64,000 nt of DNA from Thalassospira lucentensis MCCC 1A00383 = DSM 14000 (GCF_000421265.1 NZ_ATWN01000003.1:124001-188000); one strand, 5' to 3'; shown: positions 37,972-48,147, counted from the stretch's first letter. A program made the numbers and translations. Notes: generated by a model not told the origin, from the sequence alone.

Positions 37972-38117
37972 GTTAGCCCCTCTGATAAAAGCGCATTTTG
38001 CGCTGTCATTTTTAAACTGATCCGGTTTGCGGATAGTCTCTTCCCTTGAATGGTGAATTTCATCACCCGTCTTTTTGCTTTTGCCGCCTTCCGCCTATGG
38101 CAATCATGCGGACGAAA

Positions 38118-38149
38118 CCGGGACGCCCCTTTGGAAATGGACGTTCCGG
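38118..38149 (-). terminator. Possible hairpin after hutH
   Basis: CCGGGACG pairs with CGTTCCGG (one G-T pair) and continues for two more pairs after a mismatch; the minus strand then reads TTTCGTCC, only a weak T-run. It lies 17 bases beyond the hutH stop and before the hutX start, so it could attenuate read-through. Confidence 0.35.
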
Positions 38150-38165
38150 GGAAACATATTTTCTC

Positions 38166-39743
38166 TTAAGCAGGCTCTCCGACGACAAAGCCCGAAAGTT
38201 TGGCTGTACTGACAAGTGTTCCGTTGGTCACAAGCTCACCGGCCTTGGCCAGATCGGGCGCCATATAACGGTCCTGTTTGACGGTCGCGATATCTTCGCG
38301 CACGGTCTTAAGAACGTCCTGCAAACCGGCACTGGTTTTAAGCGGGGCTCTGAATTCAACACCTTGGGCTGCACAGATCAGCTCAACCCCCAAAATGTAA
38401 GACAGATTGGCATTCATTCGTGCAAGGCGGCGCGCCCCGTGTGCGGCCATCGACACATGGTCTTCCTGATTGGCACTGGTTGGTGTGCTGTCGGTTGAAC
38501 ACGGGTTTGCCAGGTGTTTGTTTTCACTCATCAATGCCGCCGTGGTCACTTCTGCAATCATCAGACCAGAATTCAAACCCGGTTCCGGTGTTAAGAATGG
38601 TGGCAAATCATGCGATAATGTCGGATCAACCATAAGTGCTACCCGGCGCTGCGCAATCGCCCCGATTTCCGCCACGGCAAGCGCGATTTGATCGGCAGCA
38701 AAGGCTACTGGCTCAGCATGGAAATTCCCGCCCGAAACGATGCGGCCATCTTCTTTAAGGACCAGCGGATTATCGGTCACCGCATTGGCCTCAATCTCCA
38801 ACGTGTGCCCGGCAAAACGCAGCAAATCCATCGCCGCCCCGGTCACCTGTGGCTGACAACGGATGCAATAAGGGTCCTGAACCCGGGTGTCGCCTTCGCG
38901 GTGGCTTTCGCGGATTTCCGATCCATCCATCAAATCACGCATGGCGCGCGCGACATTGATCTGGCCGGGATGGCCGCGCAATGTATGGATTTCGTCAACC
39001 AGTGGGGCAGTTGACCCCATGATCGCGTCGGTCGAAAGTGATGCGGTAACGATTGAGCTTGCCGCATTCCGCCACGCGGAAAACAGCCCGACCAGCGCAC
39101 AGGCAGTTGAAAACTGCGTGCCGTTAATCAGCGCCAAGCCCTCTTTGGGGCCCAACACCACCGGGGTCAAACCGGCTTTGGCAAGGGCATCCGCACCGGG
39201 CATGGTCGCGCCTTCATATACCGCTTCACCCGCCCCGATCATGACCGCTGCCATATGGGCCAGTGGCGCCAGATCACCCGATGCCCCGACCGATCCTTGC
39301 GACGGGATGACCGGCACAACGCCCTTTTCAAGCATCCCTTCGATCAGATCGATAATGTCCCAGCGCACCCCCGATGCCCCGCGCCCCAGCGACAGCAATT
39401 TCAACGCCATCATCAACCGTGTGGTCGGCACATCAAGCGCTTCGCCGACCCCGCAGCAGTGGCTTAGGATCAGGTTGCGTTGCAGGGTTTCGGTATCTTT
39501 CGATGCAATCTTGACTGATGCCAGTTTGCCAAAACCAGTATTGACCCCATAAACTGCCGCATCCCCATCGGCTGCTGCGCACACCATCGCATGTGCCGCC
39601 TCAACCCCAGCCTTGGCCGACGGATCAAGTTTAACCGCGCGCTGATCACGCCAGATGGCTTCAAGATCAGCAAGCGTCGCCAATGCTGGCACGAGCGTTA
39701 GGGGCGTGGTGTTGCCTTGGGTCTGGTTATGGGTCGCGGTCAT
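38166..39743 (-). CDS. hutH: Histidine ammonia-lyase
   Basis: 525 residues, full length. Deaminates histidine to urocanate using the MIO group formed from Ala154-Ser155-Gly156 in [14 protein letters not shown]. Other family marks: [13 protein letters not shown] with the catalytic Tyr, [40 protein letters not shown] and [10 protein letters not shown]. The N-terminal 15 residues ([14 protein letters not shown]) extend beyond the conserved core. Lies between hutI and the transporter genes, same direction. Confidence 0.97.
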   Translation of the reverse strand: MTATHNQTQGNTTPLTLVPALATLADLEAIWRDQRAVKLDPSAKAGVEAAHAMVCAAADGDAAVYGVNTGFGKLASVKIASKDTETLQRNLILSHCCGVGEALDVPTTRLMMALKLLSLGRGASGVRWDIIDLIEGMLEKGVVPVIPSQGSVGASGDLAPLAHMAAVMIGAGEAVYEGATMPGADALAKAGLTPVVLGPKEGLALINGTQFSTACALVGLFSAWRNAASSIVTASLSTDAIMGSTAPLVDEIHTLRGHPGQINVARAMRDLMDGSEIRESHREGDTRVQDPYCIRCQPQVTGAAMDLLRFAGHTLEIEANAVTDNPLVLKEDGRIVSGGNFHAEPVAFAADQIALAVAEIGAIAQRRVALMVDPTLSHDLPPFLTPEPGLNSGLMIAEVTTAALMSENKHLANPCSTDSTPTSANQEDHVSMAAHGARRLARMNANLSYILGVELICAAQGVEFRAPLKTSAGLQDVLKTVREDIATVKQDRYMAPDLAKAGELVTNGTLVSTAKLSGFVVGEPA

Positions 39744-39824
39744 TATGCATCCCTTTAGAATACAGCGTTATGGGGCTTGGGCATTGGATTAGGGTTGGGT
39801 TGGTCTTGCGTCTGCCTTAATGAG

Positions 39825-41069
39825 TTAGCTAACTGACTTTTCCACGGAAACACCGCCGAAAATACGATCAAACAGCGGGTTAAACCCGATGCGATATGAA
39901 AGCTCGGCCGGATGCGTCACATCCCAGATCGCCAGATCGGCGCGCATGCCCGCCTTGACCTGCCCCGTATCATTCAATCCAAGCGCACGCGCAGCATGAG
40001 CCGTCGCCCCAACCAATGCTTCTTCGGGCGTCAGACGGAAAAACGTGCAGGACATGTTCATGGTCAGCAAAATCGACATCAATGGCGACGTGCCCGGATT
40101 GCAATCGGTGGCAACCGCCATTGGCACGCCATGTTTGCGAAAGGCCTCAATCGGCGGCAACTGGGTTTCATGCAGGGTGTAAAACGCACCGGGCAACAGA
40201 ACCGCAACCGATCCGGATGCCGCCATCGCCTTGGCGTCATCCTCATTGGCGTATTCGACATGATCGATGGAAAGCGCGCCGTAACTGGCCGCCAGCTTGG
40301 TGCCACCAATATTGGAAAGCTGTTCGGCATGTAGCTTGACCGGAATGCCAAGCGCGCGCGCGACATCAAACACCCGTGCAATTTGATCGGTATTAAAGGC
40401 AATCCCTTCGCAGAACCCGTCAACCGCATCGACCAGCCCTTCGGCGTGCGCCGCACGCAATGTCGGAATGCAAACCTCATCAATATAACGGTCCGGTTCG
40501 CCCCTGAATTCTGCCGGGGTGGCATGCGCACCAAGGAAGGTGGTTTTGATCCGCACCGCGCGATGTTTCTCGATTTCGCGGGCCGCGCGCAGCATATTGA
40601 GTTCCGTCTCGCGGTCCAGCCCATAGCCGGACTTGACCTCAATCACGCAAACACCTTCGGCCAAAAGCGCATCCACACGCGGCAGAGCACTCTTCAAAAG
40701 CTGATCAACATCCGCCTCACGGGTCGCGGTCACGGTCGAGACAATGCCGCCGCCCTCGCGCGCGATTTCTTCGTAGCCCGCACCCTCAAGCCGCATCTCA
40801 AACTCGACAGCCCGGTTGCCGCCATGCACCACATGGGTGTGACAATCAATCAGTCCGGGAGTAATCAGGCGACCCTCAAGGTCATGATAGGGGAATTTTG
40901 CGGGGTCTTCATACTCTGCCGGGATGGCATCGGCGTCGCCGACCCAGACGATCATATCGTCCTTGATCGCGATGGCACCGTTATTCCTCATACAATAAGA
41001 AAATCGGTCCCCGTCGGACGTTTTATCGATGGTTGCGATTTTTGCATTTCCCAGCAACATGCGAAGCAT
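39825..41069 (-). CDS. hutI: Imidazolonepropionase
   Basis: About 414 residues. Opens the imidazolone ring to N-formimidoyl-glutamate. Metal-binding [15 protein letters not shown], the EVKSGYGL segment, [16 protein letters not shown] and [10 protein letters not shown] are conserved. Start is ambiguous among GTG 41072, ATG 41069 and ATG 41060: AAGGGG lies close upstream and suits 41060 by spacing. The stop overlaps a 12-bp palindrome (39823-39834). Its promoter must lie in the 70-base gap shared with hutF. Confidence 0.95.
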   Translation of the reverse strand: MLRMLLGNAKIATIDKTSDGDRFSYCMRNNGAIAIKDDMIVWVGDADAIPAEYEDPAKFPYHDLEGRLITPGLIDCHTHVVHGGNRAVEFEMRLEGAGYEEIAREGGGIVSTVTATREADVDQLLKSALPRVDALLAEGVCVIEVKSGYGLDRETELNMLRAAREIEKHRAVRIKTTFLGAHATPAEFRGEPDRYIDEVCIPTLRAAHAEGLVDAVDGFCEGIAFNTDQIARVFDVARALGIPVKLHAEQLSNIGGTKLAASYGALSIDHVEYANEDDAKAMAASGSVAVLLPGAFYTLHETQLPPIEAFRKHGVPMAVATDCNPGTSPLMSILLTMNMSCTFFRLTPEEALVGATAHAARALGLNDTGQVKAGMRADLAIWDVTHPAELSYRIGFNPLFDRIFGGVSVEKSVS

Positions 41070-41100
41070 CACCCCTTGATAAGTTTGTTATTAACGATAA

Positions 41101-41114
41101 TATGTACGTACATA
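41101..41114. promoter_or_regulatory. Palindromic operator, probable HutC site
   Basis: TATGTACGTACATA is a perfect 14-bp palindrome in the divergent hutI-hutF gap, 28 bases before the hutF ATG. HutC repressors of the GntR family bind short TGTA-N-TACA palindromes, so the core TGTACGTACA fits, and hutC itself lies on the plus arm. One bound repressor could close both promoters. Confidence 0.75.
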
Positions 41115-41141
41115 ATAACTCTGTCAAGACGGGTATAGGCA

Positions 41142-42518
41142 ATGACGGTTCTTTGGGCAAAACAGGCACTTACGACAGCAGGCTGGGAAAACAACGTCCG
41201 GGTTGAAATCGATCAAACCGGCAGAATATCAAGCCTTCAGGCCGATTCCCCTGCCCCAAATGACGCCAATGTCACCCGCACGAGCATCCTGCTGCCTGCT
41301 GTTGCCAACCTGCACAGCCATGCGTTCCAACGCTCCATGGCCGGATTGACCGAAAAACGCGGCCCCGATCCGCGTGATACCTTCTGGACATGGCGGCAAT
41401 TAATGTTCCGTTTTCTGGATCAACTCACACCGGATCACGTTGAATCCATTGCATCTTTTGTCCAAATGGAAATGCTGGAAGCCGGTTACGCCAACAATAC
41501 CGAGTTCCATTACCTGCACCATCAACCGGGCGGCGCGCCCTATGACAACATTGCCGAAATGGCCGAACGCATTGCCGCCGCCGCCGATATCACCGGCATT
41601 GGCCTGACCCTTTTGCCAGTCCATTATCAATATGGCGGCTGCGACAAACGGCCGCTCGGTGATGGCCAAATCCGGTTTGGCAATGATCCGGAACGCTTTT
41701 CTAAATTGTATGAGGAATCCTCCAAGGCGTTGAAATCCCTGCCATCTGACACCCGCATGGGTGTCGCACCGCATTCGCTGCGTGCGGTTGGTCGCGAAGA
41801 TTTAATCGCCACGACGAAGCTTTCCAAGGACGGTCCGATCCACATGCATTTGGCCGAACAGATCGCCGAGGTCGATGAGGTCAGCGCATTCTGGGGCAAG
41901 CGTCCGGTCGAATGGTTGCTGGAAAATGCCGATGTTGATGAAAACTGGTGCCTGATCCATTGCACCCAGATGGTCGAACACGAAACGCTGGGACTGGCCA
42001 AAACCGGGGCGGTTGCAGGACTTTGCCCAATCACCGAAAGCAGCCTTGGCGATGGTATTTTTGACGGAGTGCGCTATCTGGACGCCGGGGGGAACATTGG
42101 AATCGGATCGGATTCCAACATCCGCATTTCACTGTCCGAAGAATTGCGCACCCTGGATTACAGCCAACGCCTGCGCGACAAATCACGCGCGGCTTTGGCC
42201 ACACCCGAGCACTCCACAGGACGGCGTTTGTTTGAAGCGGTTGCCAAAGGTGGGGCGCAGGCAGCCGGCCGAAATTCCGGCAAGATCGAGGTCGGTGCAC
42301 TGGCCGATTTGATCGCACTTGATAGCTCGGCAGTTGACCTGATCGGTCGAACAGGCGATACGATCCTCGATACATATATCTTTGCCGGAGATGATCGCAT
42401 GGTGCGTGATGTCTGGTCGGCGGGTCGCCATGTCGTGACCGATGGCCGCCACATCGCCCATGACACGATCACCGACCGGTACCGCCAGGTGATGGAACAA
42501 CTTAAGGCATCGGTGTGA
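41142..42518 (+). CDS. hutF: Formimidoylglutamate deiminase
   Basis: 458 residues. Amidohydrolase that converts N-formimidoyl-L-glutamate to N-formyl-L-glutamate and ammonia, the substrate of HutG. LPAVANLHSHAFQRSMAGL carries the HxH metal site; PVHYQYGG, GVAPHSLRAV, HMHLAEQIAEVDE, CLIHCTQM and IGSDSNIRISLSEELR follow in family order. Overlaps hutC by four bases. Its presence defines the five-enzyme hut route without formiminoglutamase. Confidence 0.95.
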   Translation: MTVLWAKQALTTAGWENNVRVEIDQTGRISSLQADSPAPNDANVTRTSILLPAVANLHSHAFQRSMAGLTEKRGPDPRDTFWTWRQLMFRFLDQLTPDHVESIASFVQMEMLEAGYANNTEFHYLHHQPGGAPYDNIAEMAERIAAAADITGIGLTLLPVHYQYGGCDKRPLGDGQIRFGNDPERFSKLYEESSKALKSLPSDTRMGVAPHSLRAVGREDLIATTKLSKDGPIHMHLAEQIAEVDEVSAFWGKRPVEWLLENADVDENWCLIHCTQMVEHETLGLAKTGAVAGLCPITESSLGDGIFDGVRYLDAGGNIGIGSDSNIRISLSEELRTLDYSQRLRDKSRAALATPEHSTGRRLFEAVAKGGAQAAGRNSGKIEVGALADLIALDSSAVDLIGRTGDTILDTYIFAGDDRMVRDVWSAGRHVVTDGRHIAHDTITDRYRQVMEQLKASV

Positions 42519-43252
42519 GCACCAATATCCAGATAACACCGCCAACCACGACCGCGGCAGCGTCCCAGACCAACTGGCAAAGCGTGCATGACGAGGTTTT
42601 GCATCGCATCCATACCCGCCAATGGAAACCGGGCGACCTGATCCCCAAAGAAGTCGAACTGGCCGAACAGCTTGGCTGCGCGCGCGCCACTGTGAACCGT
42701 GCGCTGCGCGAGCTGGCAAATGAGGGATTTCTCGATCGCCGCCGCAAGGCCGGAACGCGCGTTGCCAGCCATCCGGTCCGCCGGGCCAAACTTGATATCC
42801 CGGTCATCCGGCTTGAAATCGAAGGCCGGGGGCAGAAATATGCCTATGGCCTGCTGTATAGCGAACGCCGCACCCCACCGCCGGAAATCTGCACCAATCT
42901 GGCCGTGACACCCGACAGTGACATGTTCCATATCACGTCGCTTCATCTGGCCGATGGCAAACCCTACATGTTCGAAGAACGCTGGGTTTCGGTTGCGGCC
43001 ACACCAACAATTGCCGAGGCGGACCTGTCAAAAATCAGTGCCAATGAATGGCTGGTGCTTCATGCGCCCTACACCAAGGGTGACATTTCATTTTCCGCCG
43101 TGCTGGCATCGGAAACCGAAGCCAAAATCCTTTGCACCCACAAAGACGCGCCCTTATTCCTGATGGAACGCACGACATGGAATGGCGATCATGGGATCAC
43201 ATCCGCACGCCTGCTGTTCGCGCCGGGATACCGGATGCACTCGGCGATTTAG
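42515..43252 (+). CDS. hutC: Histidine utilisation repressor, GntR/HutC family
   Basis: 245 residues from the GTG overlapping the hutF stop. Winged-helix DNA-binding domain (about 20-85: IHTRQWKPGDLIPKEVELAEQLGCARATVNRALRELANEGFL, in parts) followed by a UTRA ligand domain (about 100-240; FEERWVS, SAVLASETEAKIL, PLFLMERTTW). In other bacteria HutC is released by urocanate. The likely target is the palindrome at 41101-41114, giving autoregulation together with hutF. Confidence 0.93.
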   Translation: MSTNIQITPPTTTAAASQTNWQSVHDEVLHRIHTRQWKPGDLIPKEVELAEQLGCARATVNRALRELANEGFLDRRRKAGTRVASHPVRRAKLDIPVIRLEIEGRGQKYAYGLLYSERRTPPPEICTNLAVTPDSDMFHITSLHLADGKPYMFEERWVSVAATPTIAEADLSKISANEWLVLHAPYTKGDISFSAVLASETEAKILCTHKDAPLFLMERTTWNGDHGITSARLLFAPGYRMHSAI

Positions 43253-43443
43253 GTATACAGCACAGTCCAGAATAAGTGCTTTAGAAGCAGACCAAAGATA
43301 ACGTCACGCCCCCCATTTCGATATGAAATAACGTTCGGACGAACGATGGTTTGAGAGCTTTATCTTGCCGCTTTGTCCGGAATCCGCCAAAACAGATTGC
43401 AAAGCAATAAAAGCAACCACCATTCTGTTCGCAGGGAACGCCC

Positions 43444-45204
43444 GTGTCCGCCTTTCATTGGTCGCGCAATCAACGTCTGAGCCTTGTTGCCCGATATACG
43501 CTGTTATCGGTTGGGGTTGTTGTGTGCGCGCTGATTGCGTTGAGCTTTTTGTATCAACGCTTTTCCAATGAACTGATTGATCGCCTGACCGGGGAGCGGT
43601 TGAGCGCTCAGGTCGCCGCAACATCGAATAAGCTTTCGGCATTTCTCGATGCGCGTATTTATCAGCTGGTCACGCTTTCCAACCACCCGGCCTTGCCGGC
43701 ATTTATTGACGCACCCAACACACCGCAGGCCGAAGAAGCGCTGACGCTGTTGCGGGTTGAGGCAGACTCCCCCGATTTGTATGGCGTGCTGTTTTTTGAC
43801 CGGCAGGACAATCTTGATCGTCTTGTCGCCGGGCAGGCCGCATCCGGTCCGCCCTATTGGTCGAAAACCGATTGGGATATCAGTGGACTTCCGCGGGTCA
43901 CCCATGAAGGGGTCGAGTTTATTGGTCCGAAATTGCCCGAAAATGGGAATTCCGGCTGGCTGTTGATGCGTCAGCAAATCCGCGATTCCGGACTTGGTCA
44001 AAACGTATCGGTGGCCCTTCATATGCGTTTGTCATCCTTGACCGAATTGCTGGCAAGTGCCGGGGTTGCCGGGGTGATTGAGCCATTACTGCGCACACCG
44101 GGTGGCGTGGTACTTGACCCGACGGGACGCCCGGCCGAGGTCACCGGCGAACTGGTCGAGGGGCCCAGCATCCTTCCGGGCTGGAACATCGTCATGAGCG
44201 TTCATCCGGGCACCATTTTACAGCCAATTGATGAAACCCGACTGTGGCTTTATGCCACCGCCATTCTGATTATTGCGGTGATTTTGGCGATCTTCTTTGC
44301 CCTGTCGCGCAGTCTACGCCGCCGGGTGGATACATTGGTGCAGGGTGCCAACAGCATCGCATCGGGCGACCTTTATTACCGCCTGCCCGAAGGCCGACGG
44401 CGCGATGAAATCAGTACAGTTGCCAAGGCGTTCAATACCATGGCCTGGCAGCTCAAGGATTTGATTGATCGCACGGTGCGGGCCGAAAAGCTTGCGGTTC
44501 TCGGGCAGTTTGCCACAGGTGTCGCGCATGAGGTTCGCAATCCGCTGGCGACAATGAAAACCACGGTTCAGGCATTAAGCCGGCGCGAACAGGACGAAGA
44601 ACGCATCACGCTTTTGGATGATATAGGCAGTCAGATCGACCGGTTATCCCGTGTGGTCAATGATTTGTTATCCTACGGTCGTCCGGGTGAAGCCGCACCA
44701 CAGGCCACTGCAATCCGCGAGTTATTCCGGCAAACGTCGATCCTGCTTGAACCGGTTGCCGATGAGGCACACGTCCGGTTCTTTACCAGCGGGGATTCGC
44801 GGCTTAACGTCTATGTCGACCCAGAACAAATCTTACAAATCTTGCTCAACCTTGGCATTAATGCCGTGCAGGCCTGTAATGCGGGTGGAACGGTGAGTTT
44901 GCGGGCCGAGGATCACGGCGACACGGTTGAAATTCGGGTTACCGATGATGGGTGTGGCATCGCGCGTGAGCATTTACTTGACGTCACCCAGCCATTTTTT
45001 ACCATGAAAAGCAAAGGTACCGGATTGGGACTGACAATCAGCCAGCAATTGGTTGATGCCAATCACGGTACGATCAACATCGAAAGCGCCCCGCAAGAGG
45101 GCACGACGATAATATTGACGTTCCCGGCCAGTGGCCCGGGGATTGGTCAGGAGGAAATAACAAAAAATGTCCAGGCAGATCAGAATACTGATCGTCGACG
45201 ATGA
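43444..45204 (+). CDS. Sensor histidine kinase
   Basis: 586 residues, GTG start. Helix near 17-40, a periplasmic region of about 220 residues with a dCache look, helix near 260-282, HAMP (about 285-340), dimerisation helix with phospho-acceptor His in GVAHEVRNPLATMK, then ATPase motifs NLGINAVQACN (N box), VTDDGCGI (G1) and KGTGLGLTISQQL (G2). This NtrB/DctB-like arrangement normally pairs with a sigma-54 activator, which follows with a 38-base overlap. The ligand is not deducible, but the target operon suggests an alcohol or hydroxy acid. Confidence 0.92.
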   Translation: MSAFHWSRNQRLSLVARYTLLSVGVVVCALIALSFLYQRFSNELIDRLTGERLSAQVAATSNKLSAFLDARIYQLVTLSNHPALPAFIDAPNTPQAEEALTLLRVEADSPDLYGVLFFDRQDNLDRLVAGQAASGPPYWSKTDWDISGLPRVTHEGVEFIGPKLPENGNSGWLLMRQQIRDSGLGQNVSVALHMRLSSLTELLASAGVAGVIEPLLRTPGGVVLDPTGRPAEVTGELVEGPSILPGWNIVMSVHPGTILQPIDETRLWLYATAILIIAVILAIFFALSRSLRRRVDTLVQGANSIASGDLYYRLPEGRRRDEISTVAKAFNTMAWQLKDLIDRTVRAEKLAVLGQFATGVAHEVRNPLATMKTTVQALSRREQDEERITLLDDIGSQIDRLSRVVNDLLSYGRPGEAAPQATAIRELFRQTSILLEPVADEAHVRFFTSGDSRLNVYVDPEQILQILLNLGINAVQACNAGGTVSLRAEDHGDTVEIRVTDDGCGIAREHLLDVTQPFFTMKSKGTGLGLTISQQLVDANHGTINIESAPQEGTTIILTFPASGPGIGQEEITKNVQADQNTDRRR

Positions 45205-46546
45205 AGAATCTTTCGTCCGGTCATTAAGCTTTGCGCTTCGTACAGAAGGCATGGACGTCACCGGAGTACATTCCGGCGAAGACGCCTTTTTGGCGGTGCG
45301 CAAACAGCAATTTGATATCATCCTGCTTGATCTGCGTCTTCCGGGTGCGGATGGCATGGAGGTGCTTACCAGCATCCAGAAATTGGATATCAGCATTCCG
45401 GTCATCATGATTTCGGCCCATGGCGATACGCGCGCGGCCGTTCAGGCGGTTAAAAACGGGGCTGCGGATTATCTTAGCAAACCGTTTGAGCTTGATGAGT
45501 TGATCCACACCATCAAAACCACGCTCGATCAAAGTCAGGTCGCGCTGGAACTTGATTATCATCGCCGCCGTGATGCTGTGCCCGCCAACGGGTTAATCGG
45601 TGATTGTGCCGCCATGAGCGCCCTTCGCACCACCATTGACCGGGTCGCACAAAGCAGTGCGAGCCGTATTTTACTCCTTGGTGAATCCGGCACGGGCAAG
45701 GCATTGGTCGCACGCGCCATCCACAGCCAAAGCCCGCGCCAAGACCGCGCCTTTGTCGAGGTCAATTGTGCGGCATTGCCCGAACAACTGATTGAATCGG
45801 AATTGTTCGGGGCGGAAAAAGGATCCTATACCGGCGCGCATCAAAAACGTACGGGGTTGGTGCGACTGGCCGACAGCGGCACGTTGTTTCTAGATGAAAT
45901 TGGCGAATTGCCCCTCGCCCTTCAGGCTAAGTTTTTGCATTTCCTTGAAAACGGCGATTATCGCCCGGTCGGGGCAGAACGGTCTGCATCGGCGGACGTG
46001 CGGGTGATTGCCGCAACGAACCGCGATCTTGCCGAACAAGTCCGGCTTGGTCAGTTTCGTGAAGACCTGTTTTATCGATTGAACGTCATTACCATTGATA
46101 TTCCCGCTCTTCGTGCACGCGGCGAAGATATCCTGAGCCTTGTCAGCCACTTCGCAGATCGACAGGCACAGGCCGAAGGATGCCGCCCGATCGAGTTTGA
46201 CAGCGAAACGCAAGGTATCTTGCGCACCCACCCGTGGCGCGGCAATGTGCGCGAGCTTAAAAACCTGATTGAGCGTCTGACGATCCTGTACCCGGGCAAA
46301 ACCATCAGTGCAGATGTGCTGCCCGGTGAGTTTCATCAAACCGATGATCCGCATTATTCCGATGGCGCAAACCGTTTATCAAATGCCGCCCATCCGCAAT
46401 TACAGGACCGCCTTGATGTCACCGAACGCCACATTGTGCAGGACGCCCTTGAACAGGCCGACGGGCACAAAGGCCGGGCGGCAGAAATTCTTGGCATTTC
46501 GCGCCATGCCTTAAAACGCCGTTTACAGCGACTTGGCCTGCAATAA
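45167..46546 (+). CDS. NtrC-family sigma-54-dependent response regulator
   Basis: 459 residues. Receiver domain (phospho-Asp55 in LLDLRLPG, Lys in YLSKPF), AAA+ domain with Walker A GESGTGKA (172-179), Walker B region GTLFLDEIGEL, arginine-finger region, and a Fis-type helix-turn-helix (GRAAEILGISRHALKRRL) at the C-terminus. The sigma-54 contact loop reads GSYTGA instead of the usual GAFTGA, still with the aromatic and TGA residues. The gene ends before a terminator, followed by paired inverted repeats and a -24/-12 promoter, so the regulator very likely activates the transporter and dehydrogenase genes downstream. Confidence 0.93.
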   Translation: MSRQIRILIVDDEESFVRSLSFALRTEGMDVTGVHSGEDAFLAVRKQQFDIILLDLRLPGADGMEVLTSIQKLDISIPVIMISAHGDTRAAVQAVKNGAADYLSKPFELDELIHTIKTTLDQSQVALELDYHRRRDAVPANGLIGDCAAMSALRTTIDRVAQSSASRILLLGESGTGKALVARAIHSQSPRQDRAFVEVNCAALPEQLIESELFGAEKGSYTGAHQKRTGLVRLADSGTLFLDEIGELPLALQAKFLHFLENGDYRPVGAERSASADVRVIAATNRDLAEQVRLGQFREDLFYRLNVITIDIPALRARGEDILSLVSHFADRQAQAEGCRPIEFDSETQGILRTHPWRGNVRELKNLIERLTILYPGKTISADVLPGEFHQTDDPHYSDGANRLSNAAHPQLQDRLDVTERHIVQDALEQADGHKGRAAEILGISRHALKRRLQRLGLQ

Positions 46547-46570
46547 TCCTTTTTGCCACTGACCGAATTG

Positions 46571-46603
46571 AACCCTTATGAGCGATAACCGCTCATAAGG
46601 GTT
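46571..46603 (+). terminator. Intrinsic terminator after the response regulator
   Basis: A 13-bp perfect stem (AACCCTTATGAGC and its complement) with loop GATAACC, followed by TTCCTTTT. Begins 24 bases beyond the regulator stop. It overlaps the first inverted repeat of the presumed activator site. Confidence 0.85.
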
Positions 46604-46628
46604 TTCCTTTTGGAGCGAAAGCCGCTCA
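46579..46628. promoter_or_regulatory. Two matching inverted repeats, probable activator (UAS) sites
   Basis: 46579-46595 reads TGAGCG-ATAAC-CGCTCA and 46612-46628 reads GGAGCG-AAAGC-CGCTCA: the same dyad twice, 33 bp centre to centre, about three helical turns. They lie roughly 100-135 bp upstream of the sigma-54 promoter, where NtrC-type activators bind as pairs of dimers. Confidence 0.6.
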
Positions 46629-46713
46629 AACACGCGATTAAACCCAGCCGCCCAAACACCCAGAAACGTTCAAAACCGCGCCCTGACAGGCTTCGCGGCG
46701 CATTCCTCCAAAC

Positions 46714-46728
46714 TGGCACAGCCTTTGC
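46714..46728 (+). promoter_or_regulatory. Sigma-54 (-24/-12) promoter
   Basis: TGGCAC-AGCCT-TTGC, preceded by C: GG at 46715-46716 and GC at 46727-46728 are separated by exactly ten bases, as required. Start of transcription is expected about 12 bases on, near 46740, leaving a roughly 50-base leader before the first binding-protein gene. Confidence 0.8.
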
Positions 46729-46788
46729 GCAACAGCCCAACAAAGGTACAAACACGAATGGAACAACCATTCGTAGGGAGGATACGTC

Positions 46789-48126
46789 ATGGAGATGCTC
46801 AAACATCCGGTTTCCGGGTGCATCACCATAATTGTCGCAACGTTGGTCTTGTTGGCGGGGACACCCGCACAGGCAGAACGTTTTGAGCTTGGCGCCACAT
46901 CCGCAGAAGCGGACGCGGTTGTCGGCTGTTTGTACCCAATGACCGGACGATCGGCGACCTATGGTCGTGACAGCATCGCCGGGATCAAGATTGCCCTTGA
47001 TGACCTTGCCCAAGAAGCCAAAGCCGGGTTACCCGCACCAAAACTGCGTGTCATTGCCGATGACCCGCGGTCCAAGGCATCCTATGCGGTACGACTGGCG
47101 CAAGATTTCATTGCCAATGACAAGGCACAGTTCTTTTGCGGCATTGTCTCGTCAGGTGTCGCGCATGCGGTCAGTGACCTTGCCCAGCGCGAAAAGATCA
47201 TCATGGTCGGCACCGATCATGCCTCTTCGCGGCTCAGCATCGAGGCCGGGCATAAATATTATTTCCGTGTGACCAATGACAGCTGGACGTCGATGGCCGC
47301 CGGTGCGCGATACCTGCGCGATCTGCAAAAACAAACCGGTTGGCGCAAACTGGCGTTTATCGGCCCGGATTATGATTACGGTCATGTGTCATGGACCGAC
47401 CTTCAACTCGCCCTTTCCGATCTTGGTGTGGCGTATGAAACCGTCGGGTCACTTTGGCCAAAACTGTATGAGCCAGACTACTCAATCTATATAAACGCGC
47501 TTCAGTCGGCCAAACCCGACATCGTTGTGACCGCACTTTGGGGCGGAGATTTCATTGCCTTTATCAAGCAGGCCGCCACCACGCGGTTCTTTGAAACCAC
47601 GCGGCTGGCCAATTTTGATACCGGGGCGAATTACGATGTGATGACCGCCCTTGGCGATCAACCGTATCCGGGGCTGATCCTGTCGGCGCGCCATCATAAC
47701 AACTGGCCCGATACCGGACGCAACAAGCGGTTTGTCACCCAGTTCCATGAAATGACCGGGCGTTTTCCGACCTATGCCGCCGAAGGTGCCTATACCGGGA
47801 TTATCGCGATTGCACGCGCGATTGAAAAAGCCGGTGGAGCCAATGACGACGCGGCGCTGATCAAAGCGCTTGAGGGGTTGCAACTGGCCCTTCCGGAAGA
47901 TCCACCCGGTTTCGCATCCTACATCGATCCAGATACCCACCAGATTGTCCAGGCGCAAGCCGTGGGCACGGTCGTCCATAACGAAGATTTTCCGCCATCA
48001 AAACTGATGGTGGGGAATTGGGCGATCTACGACGCCGAAGACCTCAAGCCGTCAAAAGAGATGGTCAAACGCCGCCGCGACGCGGTGGCGGGCGGGTCGG
48101 AGGCAGTACCACCGCCAACACCATAG
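46789..48126 (+). CDS. Branched-chain-type ABC transporter binding protein, first copy
   Basis: 445 residues with a Sec signal peptide (helix IIVATLVLLAGTPAQA, cleavage after AQA). Peripla_BP_6-type fold: VVGCLYPMTGRSATYGRDSIAGIKIALDD (in parts), FFCGIVSSGVAHAVSDLAQREKI, KLAFIGPDYDYGH and a C-terminal ATP-independent lobe typical of Liv/urea/amide receptors. GGGAGG ribosome site. First gene after the sigma-54 promoter, followed 21 bases later by a second binding-protein gene. Confidence 0.9.
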   Translation: MEMLKHPVSGCITIIVATLVLLAGTPAQAERFELGATSAEADAVVGCLYPMTGRSATYGRDSIAGIKIALDDLAQEAKAGLPAPKLRVIADDPRSKASYAVRLAQDFIANDKAQFFCGIVSSGVAHAVSDLAQREKIIMVGTDHASSRLSIEAGHKYYFRVTNDSWTSMAAGARYLRDLQKQTGWRKLAFIGPDYDYGHVSWTDLQLALSDLGVAYETVGSLWPKLYEPDYSIYINALQSAKPDIVVTALWGGDFIAFIKQAATTRFFETTRLANFDTGANYDVMTALGDQPYPGLILSARHHNNWPDTGRNKRFVTQFHEMTGRFPTYAAEGAYTGIIAIARAIEKAGGANDDAALIKALEGLQLALPEDPPGFASYIDPDTHQIVQAQAVGTVVHNEDFPPSKLMVGNWAIYDAEDLKPSKEMVKRRRDAVAGGSEAVPPPTP

Positions 48127-48147
48127 AGCTTTCCTAGGGAGGAAAAC

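Noticed and set aside
38052-38067. GGTGA-N6-TCACC dyad upstream of hutX
   Set aside because: Short, and unlike the hut palindrome at 41101; could be chance.
39823-39834. AGTTAGCTAACT palindrome at the hutI stop
   Set aside because: Overlaps coding sequence and stop codon, with no promoter context; probably coincidental.
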